Below are positions 33,225 through 42,721 of a stretch of 64,000 bases of DNA, piece after piece. The notes below the pieces were generated by a model. It was not told where the DNA came from. It saw only the letters and a list, made by a program, of their open reading frames with translations, and searched no databases. Location of the stretch: assembly GCA_900318335.1 (NCBI GenBank), contig ONKF01000010.1, positions 60,015 to 124,014 on the forward strand. The letters run 5' to 3'. The position numbers and the translations under genes were made by a program. Positions within the stretch are counted from its first letter, which is position 1. Each line of letters starts with the position of its first letter. Source of the DNA: an uncultured Prevotellaceae bacterium. GTDB taxonomy: Bacteria; Bacteroidota; Bacteroidia; Bacteroidales; Muribaculaceae.

Positions 33225-35648
33225 TTACTTCTTGTAGGCGTTGATGATATTCTCGATAGAGTCATCGATGCGCATGCGATAGAACGAGCGCCATACGAAG
33301 AAGATAGCCACAATCACGAAGACGATACCTACCCAGGGAGCAAACTCACGGAAGTTCTCGCTGATAGCCATTTCCATGGCAAGCAGACCGAACAGGGTGG
33401 TGAACTTGATGATGGGGTTCAGGGAAACTGAAGAAGTGTCCTTGAAGGGATCACCCACGGTGTCACCGACAACCGATGCATCGTGCAGGTCGGTTCCCTT
33501 GAGGTCGAGGTCAACCTCCACAACCTTCTTACTGTTATCCCAGCTACCACCGGCGTTGGCCATGAATACAGCCTGGAACAAACCGAAGAGGGCAATCGAG
33601 ATCAGGTAAGAAACGAACAGCGAAACAGCATTGTTGCCACCCACGCTACCCGGCGATGCCAAGCAGGCGAAACCGAGGGCGAAGAAGAAGATGGCCAGGA
33701 AGATGTTGAACATACCCTTCTGGGCATACTGTGTACAGATCTTAACAACCTCGACAGACGACTTGGTGTCGGCCTTCTTGGGCGCGTTAGGATCGAGCTT
33801 GATGTGGTCCTTGATGAAGGCAACGGCACGGTTGGCACCAACGGTAACGGCCTGGGTCGAAGCACCGGTGAACCAGTAGATCACACAGCCACCCAGCAGG
33901 AAGCCGATGATGGTGTAGGGATTGAGCAGGTTCAGCAGGCTGGCGGGATCCACACCGAGGGTCTTCTGGATCACAAGGATGATAGAGAAGATCATCGTGG
34001 TGGCACCAACGACAGCGGTACCGATGAGCACGGGCTTGGCAGTGGCCTTGAAGGTATTGCCGGCACCGTCGTTCTCCTCGAGGTAGTGCTTGGACTTCTC
34101 CCAATCGGGCTTGAAGCCGAAGTCACGCTCAATCTGCTCGTCCTTGTCGGGAACTTCCTCAATCAGGGAGAGCTCATAGACGCTCTGGGCGTTGTCGGTC
34201 ACGGGACCATAGCTGTCAACGGCGATGGTCACAGGACCCATACCGAGCATGCCGAAGGCAACCAGACCGAAGGCGAAGATGGCGGGATAGGACATCAAGG
34301 TTTCGGGGATGTCGATAGAGAAGGCATAGCCGACGAACATCAACAGCACGAATGCCAGACCAGTCCAGAAGCCCGAGAAGTTACCGGCCACAAAACCACT
34401 GAGGATGTTCAGCGAAGCACCACCGTGGTGCGAAGCCTTAACGACCTCAATGACATGACCGCTCTTGGGCGAAGTGAAAATCTTGGTAATCTCGGGGATG
34501 AGGGCTGCGCCCAGGGTACCCATCGAAATGATGCTTGCAAGCTGCCACCACAGGTTGGGATTGCCATCGACATTACCCAACTGCATATAAGATACAATGT
34601 AGGTAACGGCAATACTCAGCACGCTGGCGAACCAAACGAGTGAGGTCAGCGGTTTCTCGAAGTCGAGGCTGTCCTTGCCGGCATATTTAGCCTTGCAGAA
34701 TGCCTTGTTAATCCAGTAGGCAACGACCGAGGTGATCACCATCAAGATACGCATCGAGAAGATCCACACGAGCAGGTTCTTCTGCATCTCGGGATCGTTG
34801 ACTGCGAGCAGGATGAATGATACCAGGGCGACACCAGTCACACCATAGGTCTCAAAACCGTCGGCCGTGGGACCAACGCTGTCACCAGCATTGTCACCCG
34901 TACAGTCGGCAATCACACCAGGGTTGCGGGGGTCATCCTCACCAATCTTGAAGACCACCTTCATCAAGTCACTGCCGATGTCGGCAATCTTGGTGAAGAT
35001 ACCGCCGGCGATACGCAGTGCACTGGCACCGAGGCTCTCACCAATGGCGAAGCCAATCAGGCAGACACCAGCCAAGTCACAAGGCACGTACAACAGGATG
35101 ACAAGCATGATGATGAGCTCAACGCACACCAGCATCACACCGATGCTCATACCGGCATTCAAGGGGATATTGAGCAGGCGAAGCGGGTCACGGCGCAGCG
35201 AAGCAAACGCCATGCGTGCGTTAGCGTAAGTGTTCATGCGGATACCATAGGCAGCGACAGCATAGGAGCCGAGCATACCGATGATGGTGGACAGCAGGAT
35301 GATGCACACCTCCCAAGCCTTCATGTGGCTGAGGCCGCCAAAGTAGAAGGCAACCACCACACCGATGAAGACAAACAGGATGGCCAGGAAACGGCCCTGC
35401 TGCTTGAGGTAGGTCGAACAGGTCTTGTAAATCACCTCACCAATCTCGCGCATGGCATCATGCACGGGAAGATTCTTGGTCTTGATGAAATGATACACAC
35501 CGAACAACATACCCAAAATGCACACGAGGAAGCCCCAGTGCAAGAAACTGAAATCATGCAGCGACTCTGGCATCACCAGGTCAGCTTCACTGGCGCGGAG
35601 TCCCAGCGAGGAAGCCAATGCCAGCAGAAAAACAAAAGATTTCTTCAT
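33225..35648 (-). CDS. hppA: Membrane-bound ion-translocating pyrophosphatase
   Basis: An 807-residue integral membrane pyrophosphatase that pumps H+ or Na+ while hydrolysing PPi. GGIFTKIADIGSDLMK and EDDPRNPGVIADCTGDNAGD hold the acidic PPi/Mg sites, followed by VGPTADGFETYG. The segment that decides potassium dependence reads GNTFKATAKP (34031-34075), with a lysine where K-dependent enzymes have alanine. The protein is longer than most, with an N-terminal extension (MKKSFVFLLALASSLGLRA) that looks like an extra membrane segment. It recovers energy from biosynthetic PPi. A -7-like TAACTTTG (minus) lies at 35748-35755. Confidence 0.94.
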   Translation of the reverse strand: MKKSFVFLLALASSLGLRASEADLVMPESLHDFSFLHWGFLVCILGMLFGVYHFIKTKNLPVHDAMREIGEVIYKTCSTYLKQQGRFLAILFVFIGVVVAFYFGGLSHMKAWEVCIILLSTIIGMLGSYAVAAYGIRMNTYANARMAFASLRRDPLRLLNIPLNAGMSIGVMLVCVELIIMLVILLYVPCDLAGVCLIGFAIGESLGASALRIAGGIFTKIADIGSDLMKVVFKIGEDDPRNPGVIADCTGDNAGDSVGPTADGFETYGVTGVALVSFILLAVNDPEMQKNLLVWIFSMRILMVITSVVAYWINKAFCKAKYAGKDSLDFEKPLTSLVWFASVLSIAVTYIVSYMQLGNVDGNPNLWWQLASIISMGTLGAALIPEITKIFTSPKSGHVIEVVKASHHGGASLNILSGFVAGNFSGFWTGLAFVLLMFVGYAFSIDIPETLMSYPAIFAFGLVAFGMLGMGPVTIAVDSYGPVTDNAQSVYELSLIEEVPDKDEQIERDFGFKPDWEKSKHYLEENDGAGNTFKATAKPVLIGTAVVGATTMIFSIILVIQKTLGVDPASLLNLLNPYTIIGFLLGGCVIYWFTGASTQAVTVGANRAVAFIKDHIKLDPNAPKKADTKSSVEVVKICTQYAQKGMFNIFLAIFFFALGFACLASPGSVGGNNAVSLFVSYLISIALFGLFQAVFMANAGGSWDNSKKVVEVDLDLKGTDLHDASVVGDTVGDPFKDTSSVSLNPIIKFTTLFGLLAMEMAISENFREFAPWVGIVFVIVAIFFVWRSFYRMRIDDSIENIINAYKK

Positions 35649-35952
35649 AGATGTACTCTAATAATTACTTGTGTTTGTTTATGTTGAATATATTATTTTC
35701 AGGGTTTTCATGAGGATTCCAGAAGGCTGTCCCCCTAAAATCGGGCACAAAGTTACTACCATTTTTTTTAATAGGTAGTATTTTATTAAGAAATTATCAC
35801 TCAGAGTCCAAAAAAAATCTGTTTTGCGTCGCAAAAACGGCAAAAAACATGGCAAAAAAATCGGATTTTATCAATTTTTGATGACAAAATGCCGATTCTA
35901 TAGCCAAAATGATGACAAATTCCTAAGTTGCAATCTGTAACTTTGCGGCTAC
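35649..35952. other. Intergenic region upstream of hppA
   Basis: AT-rich, with no supported ORF. It holds the probable hppA -7 box (35748-35755) and the end region of the DUF2461 gene. No structured RNA is recognised. Confidence 0.5.
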
Positions 35953-36627
35953 CTATTCAAACACATAGTTAAGGAAATCGTGCAATGGTTTGAGAGGTTG
36001 TAAGTCGCTGGCGACCTTTTCGACCCAATCCTCGCAGTCAAAGTAGCTCTCGTCCACGTGCTTGACCAGCAGATACTCCTTCATTTTAAGGTACTGTGCC
36101 ATAGGATGATCCTTAGGATACTGCTTGGGCACCGACTTGAGCGACTTGGACATCCACTCATAGCGCGAGGTGATGTCGGGATGGTTAACGATGGCCAGGA
36201 ACTCCTCGGGCTCTGCATCGATGAGTCCATGCAGCTGTTCGAGAATCGGCTTCTCGGGCCACCAGATGCCGCCGCACAACATCATCTCCTCAACGCCGAT
36301 ATGCACATAGTAGCCCGACTGCACCGTGTGCCGCCCGCCCTTGCATATCACACCCGAGAAATAGGTCTTATAAGGGCTCTTGTCATGGGAGAAACGGATG
36401 TCGCGGTAGATGCGGTAAACGCAATCCTTGACACTGAGGCCACGCACATCGGGAAAATACTCACCGATGAGAGCGATGAGGCGCTCCATGTCCTGTTCCC
36501 ATGCGCCGCGCAGGGCATCAAACTGCGGCTTGTGGGCCTTGAACCAGGTGCGGTCATTATTGATGGCAAGCTGGCGCAGAAAAGCCAGAACCTCGGAAAT
36601 ATTGCTGGAAGATTTCATAGTAGTCAT
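35953..36627 (-). CDS. DUF2461 domain protein
   Basis: A 224-residue protein of the DUF2461 family (YfdS-like): VLAFLRQLAINNDRTWFKAHKPQFDAL, YRIYRDIRFSHDKSPYKTYFSG and YYVHIGVEEMMLCGGIW are its conserved stretches. It is cytoplasmic with unknown function. A start three codons in (MKSSSN, 36618) is also possible. The gene is monocistronic with its own promoter. Confidence 0.88.
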   Translation of the reverse strand: MTTMKSSSNISEVLAFLRQLAINNDRTWFKAHKPQFDALRGAWEQDMERLIALIGEYFPDVRGLSVKDCVYRIYRDIRFSHDKSPYKTYFSGVICKGGRHTVQSGYYVHIGVEEMMLCGGIWWPEKPILEQLHGLIDAEPEEFLAIVNHPDITSRYEWMSKSLKSVPKQYPKDHPMAQYLKMKEYLLVKHVDESYFDCEDWVEKVASDLQPLKPLHDFLNYVFE

Positions 36628-36644
36628 GATCTGTTAGTCTCCCA

Positions 36645-36675
36645 CAAAGGTAGTCAATCTGATTCTAAAGGCCAA
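36645..36675 (-). promoter_or_regulatory. Promoter of the DUF2461 gene
   Basis: On the minus strand TTG (36673-36675) and TACCTTTG (36645-36652) are 20 nt apart, ending about 18 nt before the start codon. Confidence 0.6.
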
Positions 36676-37014
36676 AAAACCTCCAAAAAAACCAAAGCAT
36701 GCCCAACAAAAAAATAATCAATAAAAATGAGCACATTTCATCATATCTAGGCAATATTAAAAAGCGGTACAAACTGCACTGGACGCGGCTGAACTACCTG
36801 AAAAACCAAGGTTTCCCGATTTGAGAATTTCAAGCCAACACGGCCAAAAATTGACAAACAACAAAGTAGTACAAGCAAAAAATAAAAAAATATCATAAAA
36901 AACTATGATTATCTTAAAAATTATATTTACCTTTGGAGCGCTATAAACTACCAATTGCATATTGACTACATTTATTTATATAGCACATTTTTATTTCTTA
37001 ATCTTAAAATGCTT
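36676..37014. other. AT-rich intergenic region before the C10 peptidase
   Basis: No gene is supported. TACCTTTG (36928-36935) is the likely -7 box of the peptidase, leaving a leader of about 75 nt. No clear -33 element or other structure is seen. Confidence 0.5.
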
Positions 37015-40000
37015 ATGAAGAAAATTATGCTTTTCATGACCGCCACAATTCTGGCGATGTCATTGTCGGCCGCTCCTGTTGACGAGTTTGCGGCCAAGAA
37101 GATAGCCAAGAACTATCTGACAAATCAACATTACGCAGGTAAAATGATGGCACCTGCCGCCCTGAATCCAGTTTTACTCAAGGCTGAGATGGGCAACGTA
37201 AAAGTCAATCAACCCGTTTACTACATCTACAACACCTCGACGACCTTTGTTGTAGTCGCTGGTGATGACCGTGCCGAAGAAATACTCATGGTGGGTGACC
37301 GTCCCCTCAAGGACATCAATAACCTGCCGCAGGGTATGCGGGACATGTTGGGACAGTACAAGGACCAGATCATGTTCCTGCAGGAGCACCCGGGTCTGCA
37401 ACCCACGAGCGTGCAAACCCCTCCGAAGTTAAACGCTACCACCTACGGCCCGCTGTTGACCTGCAACTGGGACCAGGAAGCACCTTACTACAACCAGTGT
37501 AAGTTCGGTAACTACCAATGTCTTACCGGTTGCCCCGCAACGAGTGCCTCGATGGTATTCTACTTCTGGAAATATCCCACCGCAGCCACTCCCGTTGTTC
37601 CCGGCTACAAGTCCACCATCAGCTACTCAAGCTATGGTTCCAAGAGCTATACCCACACGGCACTGCCCTCAACCACGTTTGACTGGGCCAACATGTTAGA
37701 CAGCTATACGGGCAGCTACACTACCGCCCAGGGCAATGCAGTCGCCACGCTGATGCACTATGTAGGTCAGGCCGAGCGAATGGGTTATGGAACGAGCGCT
37801 GCAGGTGGTAGCGGTGTGAGTGTTGACAGTGTGTGCAACATTCGCGACGCTTTCACCTTCTTCGGCTATGATTCCAGTACCACGCGCTTCGTCAAGAAGA
37901 CCAGTGCCTACAGCGGTGGCACCACCCTCTATAGCGACAGCCAGTGGGCCGCACTAATTCAAGAGGAGATGGCCGCTGGCCGTCCCATCGTCTTCTGCGC
38001 CGTGAGCAGCAATGCCGGTGGCCACGCCTTCAATGTTGATGGTTATAACAGCAGCACCAACAAGTACCACGTGAACTTCGGTTGGAGTGGCGACGGCAAC
38101 GCCTGGTGCTCGCTGAACTCCTTTGGTTACAGCAGCTACAACTTCAACGTATATCAGCAGATGGTAATCGGTATCAAGCCGCCCAGTGGCGCCAGCGCTA
38201 CTCCGACGCTGACCGTTAGCCCCACATCACTATCATTCAGCACCACCGCTGGCCAGACCGTGAGCAAGACCTTTACCGTTACCGGCAGCAACTTGACCGG
38301 CAATGTAACCCTGACCAAGACCGACGCCAATAGCGCCTACACCATCTCGCCGACGACCATCAGCGCCAGTGCAGCCGCCAGCGGTGCCACCGTTACCGTA
38401 ACCTATAAGCCCACGGCAGCAGGTACCCACACCGGCAGCATCGCCATTGCCAGCAGCGGCGCCACCAGCAAGACGGTTTCGTTGAGCGGTACCGCAAGTG
38501 CAGCCGCCATCACGACCTACACTCCCGTGATGAGCGCAGCCAACAGCAACTATGTCACCAGTTCGAGCTTCCGTGCCGACTGGACCGACCAGACCAGTAG
38601 CACCAACGTATCGAGCTACACCCTGCAAGTGAACAAGCAGGGCAGCTCGACCCCGACCACGACGACCCTGCTGGGCACCATCAACGGCAGCAACTACACC
38701 GGCAGCTACAAGACCATCACGCTGACCTCGCCCTGGGGCGGCACCAATGTGAAGGGTGGTAACAATGCCGTTTACACCTCTGGCTCGTCCGGTAAGATTA
38801 CCTTTACCATTCCTTCGGGTTACAGCAGCAACACCACCTTCAGCGTACAGATCACCACTGTGAGCGGCACCTACGGTACGGGTAACATCACCGTGAAGTC
38901 CACTCAGACCTCGGCTGTGGGCCACACCTTCGCCAAGGGTGAGACCTACACTTGGACTGTGACCGGCAAGACTGGCGATGTCATCACCATCTACTCGACC
39001 GACAGCAGCTACTCGCCCGACATGTCGCTGATCAAGGTATATGCAGGTAACATTAACCTTAATGCCAGCGAGACCGGCGACGCTGACTCGCGCACCATCA
39101 CCGGCATCACCAACAAGTACTACACCGTCAGCAACCTGACCGCAGGCGCTACCTATACTTATAAGGTGAAAGCCCTCTACACCGACGGCACCTCCAGCGC
39201 ATGGAGTAACGAGCAGAACGTCACCCTCAAGGATGAAACAGCCACTGCTACTCCCACGCTGACCGTAACTCCCACCAGCCTGAACATGAGCGCCAAGGTT
39301 AACGGCACCGCAACCACTACCTTCAAGGTAACAGGTGCCGACCTGACCGGCAACGTAACCCTGAGCCTGAGTGGCGCCAGCGTCTTCACCATCTCGACCT
39401 CGAGCATCACGGCAGCCAATGCCGCTAACGGTGTGAACGTGACCGTCACCTACAAGCCCACCGCCTATGGCACTCAGACCGCCACCGTTACCGTGGCCAG
39501 CTCGGGTGCAACGAGCAAGACGGTTTCCATTAACGGTACCGCCACCCTCGACAAGGCAAATCCCGTGATGAACGCTGCCACCGTCGTTTCCAGCACCAGC
39601 TTCACTGCCAACTGGACCCACGATGTAGATGCATCGTCGGTATCGAGCTACACGCTGTATGGCACGCTGACCGCACAACCCAGCGGCGGCGACGAGCCGT
39701 CAAACTCGCTGCTGGCCAGCCTCGACGGCAGCAACTACTCCGGCAGCTACGCCAGCATCACGCTGACCTCGCCGTGGGGCGGTTCTAACGTGGTAGCAGG
39801 TAACGGCGCCTTCTACACCAAGAACTCATCCTCGTGGTGGAGCTCAAGCTATGGCAACATCACCTACACTGTTCCCTCGGGTTACAGCAACGCCACCTTC
39901 ACTGTTCAGATCACGACCTCCAGCACCAGCTATGGCAGCGGTAGCATCACCGTGAAGTCGGCCAAGACGTCGGCCGTGAAACGCAGCGTTTCGAGCGGCA

Positions 40001-40482
40001 ACACTTACACCTGGACCGTGACGGCAAGTGCCGGTGACAAGATCACCATCTACTCGACCGACAGCAGCTACTCGCCCGACATGGCTTATATCGCCATCCA
40101 CGCAGGCACGTTGAACTTCAACGCAACCGCAACTGGTGACAACACCAACTTTGTGATCACCGACATCAGCGCTGGCAGCACCGGCATCACCCTGAGCAAC
40201 CTGGTTGAGGGCGGTACCTACAGCATCTACCTGGTTGCCAACTATGTGGACGGCACCACCGCCACCAGCAATACCCAGGAGGTAACGCTCGTGAGTCTGA
40301 ACATGAGCAACGGTAATGAAAGCACCGGTGTCAACTCGCTCATCGCCGATGACGACGAGATTGAGTCGGTAACCTACGTCAACATGTCAGGTGTACAGAG
40401 CAAGCAGCCGTTCGATGGCATCAACATCGTGGTAACCCGCTACAAGAGCGGTGCTGTAAAGAGCAGCAAGATTATGCATTAA
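37015..40482 (+). CDS. Secreted C10 (streptopain-type) cysteine peptidase with duplicated Ig/C-terminal modules
   Basis: An exported protease of 1155 residues from MKKIMLFMTATILAMSLSA; the frame is open upstream, but that part does not look like a signal. A Spi_C10 inhibitor propeptide (about 20-130) precedes the catalytic domain, with Cys173 in QCLTGCPATSASM and His337 in GGHAFNVDGY. After about 385, two Ig-like (choice-of-anchor) domains, starting TLTVSPTSL and TLTVTPTSL, alternate with two copies of a module containing ITLTSPWGG and YTWTVT...YSTDSSYSPDM. The end (ESVTYVNMSGVQ, NIVVTRYKSGAVKSSKI) is a T9SS-like tail. It has no dockerin, unlike the two peptidases at 59-64 kb. Confidence 0.9.
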   Translation: MKKIMLFMTATILAMSLSAAPVDEFAAKKIAKNYLTNQHYAGKMMAPAALNPVLLKAEMGNVKVNQPVYYIYNTSTTFVVVAGDDRAEEILMVGDRPLKDINNLPQGMRDMLGQYKDQIMFLQEHPGLQPTSVQTPPKLNATTYGPLLTCNWDQEAPYYNQCKFGNYQCLTGCPATSASMVFYFWKYPTAATPVVPGYKSTISYSSYGSKSYTHTALPSTTFDWANMLDSYTGSYTTAQGNAVATLMHYVGQAERMGYGTSAAGGSGVSVDSVCNIRDAFTFFGYDSSTTRFVKKTSAYSGGTTLYSDSQWAALIQEEMAAGRPIVFCAVSSNAGGHAFNVDGYNSSTNKYHVNFGWSGDGNAWCSLNSFGYSSYNFNVYQQMVIGIKPPSGASATPTLTVSPTSLSFSTTAGQTVSKTFTVTGSNLTGNVTLTKTDANSAYTISPTTISASAAASGATVTVTYKPTAAGTHTGSIAIASSGATSKTVSLSGTASAAAITTYTPVMSAANSNYVTSSSFRADWTDQTSSTNVSSYTLQVNKQGSSTPTTTTLLGTINGSNYTGSYKTITLTSPWGGTNVKGGNNAVYTSGSSGKITFTIPSGYSSNTTFSVQITTVSGTYGTGNITVKSTQTSAVGHTFAKGETYTWTVTGKTGDVITIYSTDSSYSPDMSLIKVYAGNINLNASETGDADSRTITGITNKYYTVSNLTAGATYTYKVKALYTDGTSSAWSNEQNVTLKDETATATPTLTVTPTSLNMSAKVNGTATTTFKVTGADLTGNVTLSLSGASVFTISTSSITAANAANGVNVTVTYKPTAYGTQTATVTVASSGATSKTVSINGTATLDKANPVMNAATVVSSTSFTANWTHDVDASSVSSYTLYGTLTAQPSGGDEPSNSLLASLDGSNYSGSYASITLTSPWGGSNVVAGNGAFYTKNSSSWWSSSYGNITYTVPSGYSNATFTVQITTSSTSYGSGSITVKSAKTSAVKRSVSSGNTYTWTVTASAGDKITIYSTDSSYSPDMAYIAIHAGTLNFNATATGDNTNFVITDISAGSTGITLSNLVEGGTYSIYLVANYVDGTTATSNTQEVTLVSLNMSNGNESTGVNSLIADDDEIESVTYVNMSGVQSKQPFDGINIVVTRYKSGAVKSSKIMH

Positions 40483-40518
40483 AGCATTAATACATACTGA
40501 TTTACATCACTAATCGTG

Positions 40519-40546
40519 AGGGTGGCGTCAAGGCTGGCGCCACCCT
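40519..40546 (+). terminator. Hairpin after the C10 peptidase
   Basis: A perfect 9-bp GC-rich stem pairs AGGGTGGCG (40519-40527) with its complement (40538-40546). No strong T run follows. Confidence 0.6.
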
Positions 40547-40604
40547 TGCTATGTTATAAAATGAAAAAAACACAAGAAAAGACAAGCAAAAACCAAGAAA
40601 ACTT

Positions 40605-40634
40605 TTGGAGTTTTAAAAGTTTTCTGTACCTTTG
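40605..40634 (+). promoter_or_regulatory. Promoter of the TetR-efflux operon
   Basis: TTG (40605-40607) and TACCTTTG (40627-40634) are 19 nt apart, 39 nt before the TetR start. The regulator probably acts here on its own operon. Confidence 0.65.
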
Positions 40635-40673
40635 CAACCCGAAATCCAATGAGTATTACAAACCATTAATAAC

Positions 40674-41294
40674 ATGGATACAAGAGAACGCATTGTTGCA
40701 GAATGCAGCCAGATGTTGATGAGCGTGGGCCCCGCATCGATGACGATGGACGACGTGGCGCGCGCATGCGGCATCTCCAAGCGCACCCTTTACGAGACCT
40801 TTCCCGATAAGCGCACGCTCATCGGGGAGTGCATCCACCGCGAGCATGAGGCCAAGAATGCCCAATTAAAAGAAATCTTCAGCACCTCGTCCAATTGCTT
40901 TGAAGCGATGTTCAGGGTGTACCAGCGTGCCCGCAAGATGTATGAGGCGACCTCGGTGGCGTTTATCAACGATATCAAGCGCCTGTACCCCGACATCTTT
41001 GAGAAACATGTCGAGAACGAGAAAAACGTGATTACCGGCATCGCATCGGTACTGCGCCAAGCTCAAGAGGAGGGTTTGGTCATCAAGCGCATCAATCCCG
41101 AGATTGCCGCGTTCCTGTTCTCGCAGTCGATGCGTGCCCTGCACGAGAATTCCAACGGCGCCAAGTATGGTTTCAAGGAGGAAGACCTGTTTGACCACGT
41201 GTTCGTGAGCTTCCTGCGCGGCGTGGCCACCATCAAGGGCATCGAGATGATCGAGTACCTCGAGCAACAACAATCACAACAGCAAAATCAATAA
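40674..41294 (+). CDS. TetR/AcrR family transcriptional regulator
   Basis: A 206-residue repressor-type protein. The N-terminal helix-turn-helix (about 1-50) is typical: DTRERIVAECSQMLMSVGPASMTMDDVARACGI followed by SKRTLYETFPDKRTLI. The C-terminal part is the variable ligand-binding domain. It is the first gene of a four-gene efflux operon, 14 nt before the TolC gene, so it most likely represses the pump and responds to a pump substrate. Confidence 0.9.
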   Translation: MDTRERIVAECSQMLMSVGPASMTMDDVARACGISKRTLYETFPDKRTLIGECIHREHEAKNAQLKEIFSTSSNCFEAMFRVYQRARKMYEATSVAFINDIKRLYPDIFEKHVENEKNVITGIASVLRQAQEEGLVIKRINPEIAAFLFSQSMRALHENSNGAKYGFKEEDLFDHVFVSFLRGVATIKGIEMIEYLEQQQSQQQNQ

Positions 41295-41308
41295 AACCAC
41301 AAGATACA

Positions 41309-42646
41309 ATGTTCAACAAGAAGTATTTGTACATTATTTTATTAATGTTATTCGGCGGTGCCGTGAGCGGTCATGCTCAACTGGCGTTGACGCTGGACGA
41401 GTGCGTACGCATCGCGCTCAACGAGAATCCCACCATCAAGGTAAAGGAGATGGAAATCACACGCGTGGACTACACCCGCAAGGAAACGCTGGGCAAATTA
41501 TTCCCCACGATCAACCTTTCAGGACAGTACACGCGCAACTTGTCGTTGCAGACGATGTACATGGACACCCCCGAAGGTACCATGGCCATCAAGATGGGTA
41601 GTCAAAACACCCACAACGGCGGTTTCCAGGCTCAGATTCCGCTGGTTGTCCCCCAGTTGTGGAAGACCATCAAAATGAACGAAAACCAGATTCTGCAGAA
41701 TGTGGAAGCAGCCCGTGCCAACAAACTGTCACTGGTCAATCAAGTGGAGAAGACTTACTATGCCCTGCTGCTGGCCATTGACAGCAAGCGTGTCATCGAA
41801 GAAAACCATGCCACAGCCAAGTTGAATGCCGACATCTTCCAGAAGAAATATGAATTGGGCGCCGCGTCAGAGTATGACGTGCTGCGTGCCAACGTCGCTG
41901 TGAGCAATCTGGAGCCTTCGATTGTCGAGGCCGAGAACTCCATCAATGCGCTCATGCTTCAGTTGAAAGTCCTCATGGGCATGGATGTGAGCACCGATAT
42001 CACGCCGAGCCAGCATCTGGCTGACTTCAGGGGTGAGATGTATGAGCGGGTGATGAACAACATCATGGGCAATGACACCACCCTGGCCAACAACACCAGC
42101 CTCAAGGCGATGGACCTGCAGACCGATTACCTGAAAAAAGCCCTCGATGTGCAGAAGATGGCATGGTATCCCACCCTGAATGGTAGCGCCAACTTGATGT
42201 GGCACTCGATGAGCAATGGCAGTCCCGTGAGCGGGTTCCGCTGGAGCCGTGCGTCCAGTGTTGGCTTGACCCTGGCATTCCCCATCTTCCAGGGCGGCCA
42301 GCGCTACTATAAGCAGAAACAGGCCGAAATCGCCGTTGAAGAGATGAAGTGGCAACGCGAGAATCTGGAGCGCAACCTCCACATGCAGGTAGCCACCCAG
42401 AACAATACCATCGTCAAGAACCTCAAGCAGATCGAGAGCAACGAAGCCGGTGTGCACATGGCTGAGAAGGCCAATGACATCATGCAGAAGAGTTTCAAGA
42501 TCGGTGCTGCCTCATTCATCCAGTTGAGGGATACCGAGGATGCCCTGATGGCTGCCCGCCTGGCCTACTTCCAGGCCATCTACAACTACCTGGTTGCATC
42601 GAGCGACCTGGAGTATGTGTTAGGCAACACCCACTACCTGAGATAA
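41309..42646 (+). CDS. TolC-family outer membrane efflux protein
   Basis: A 445-residue outer membrane channel for an RND pump. The signal peptide (1-24, ending SGHAQ) precedes LTLDECVRIALNENPTIKVKEMEI, the usual OEP start. The second half repeats the fold (KAMDLQTDYLKKALDVQKMAWYPTLNGSANL). No lipobox is present, as in many Bacteroidota members. Paired with the adaptor and pump genes downstream. Confidence 0.92.
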   Translation: MFNKKYLYIILLMLFGGAVSGHAQLALTLDECVRIALNENPTIKVKEMEITRVDYTRKETLGKLFPTINLSGQYTRNLSLQTMYMDTPEGTMAIKMGSQNTHNGGFQAQIPLVVPQLWKTIKMNENQILQNVEAARANKLSLVNQVEKTYYALLLAIDSKRVIEENHATAKLNADIFQKKYELGAASEYDVLRANVAVSNLEPSIVEAENSINALMLQLKVLMGMDVSTDITPSQHLADFRGEMYERVMNNIMGNDTTLANNTSLKAMDLQTDYLKKALDVQKMAWYPTLNGSANLMWHSMSNGSPVSGFRWSRASSVGLTLAFPIFQGGQRYYKQKQAEIAVEEMKWQRENLERNLHMQVATQNNTIVKNLKQIESNEAGVHMAEKANDIMQKSFKIGAASFIQLRDTEDALMAARLAYFQAIYNYLVASSDLEYVLGNTHYLR

Positions 42647-42721
42647 CAAGACCATCTAGAAATTCCAGATTATCTAGATTAAATAAAGAGAAAATCAAAC
42701 AAAACAAAATATCATCAAACA

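Noticed and set aside
33483-34643. A 386-codon plus-strand frame opposite hppA
   Set aside because: Shadow of the membrane pyrophosphatase; rich in charged residues with no domain.
38233-39678. A 481-codon open frame on the minus strand across the C10 peptidase
   Set aside because: It is antisense to a gene with clear domains, and arises from the repetitive, Thr/Ser/Gly-rich codons. No motif or start context supports it.
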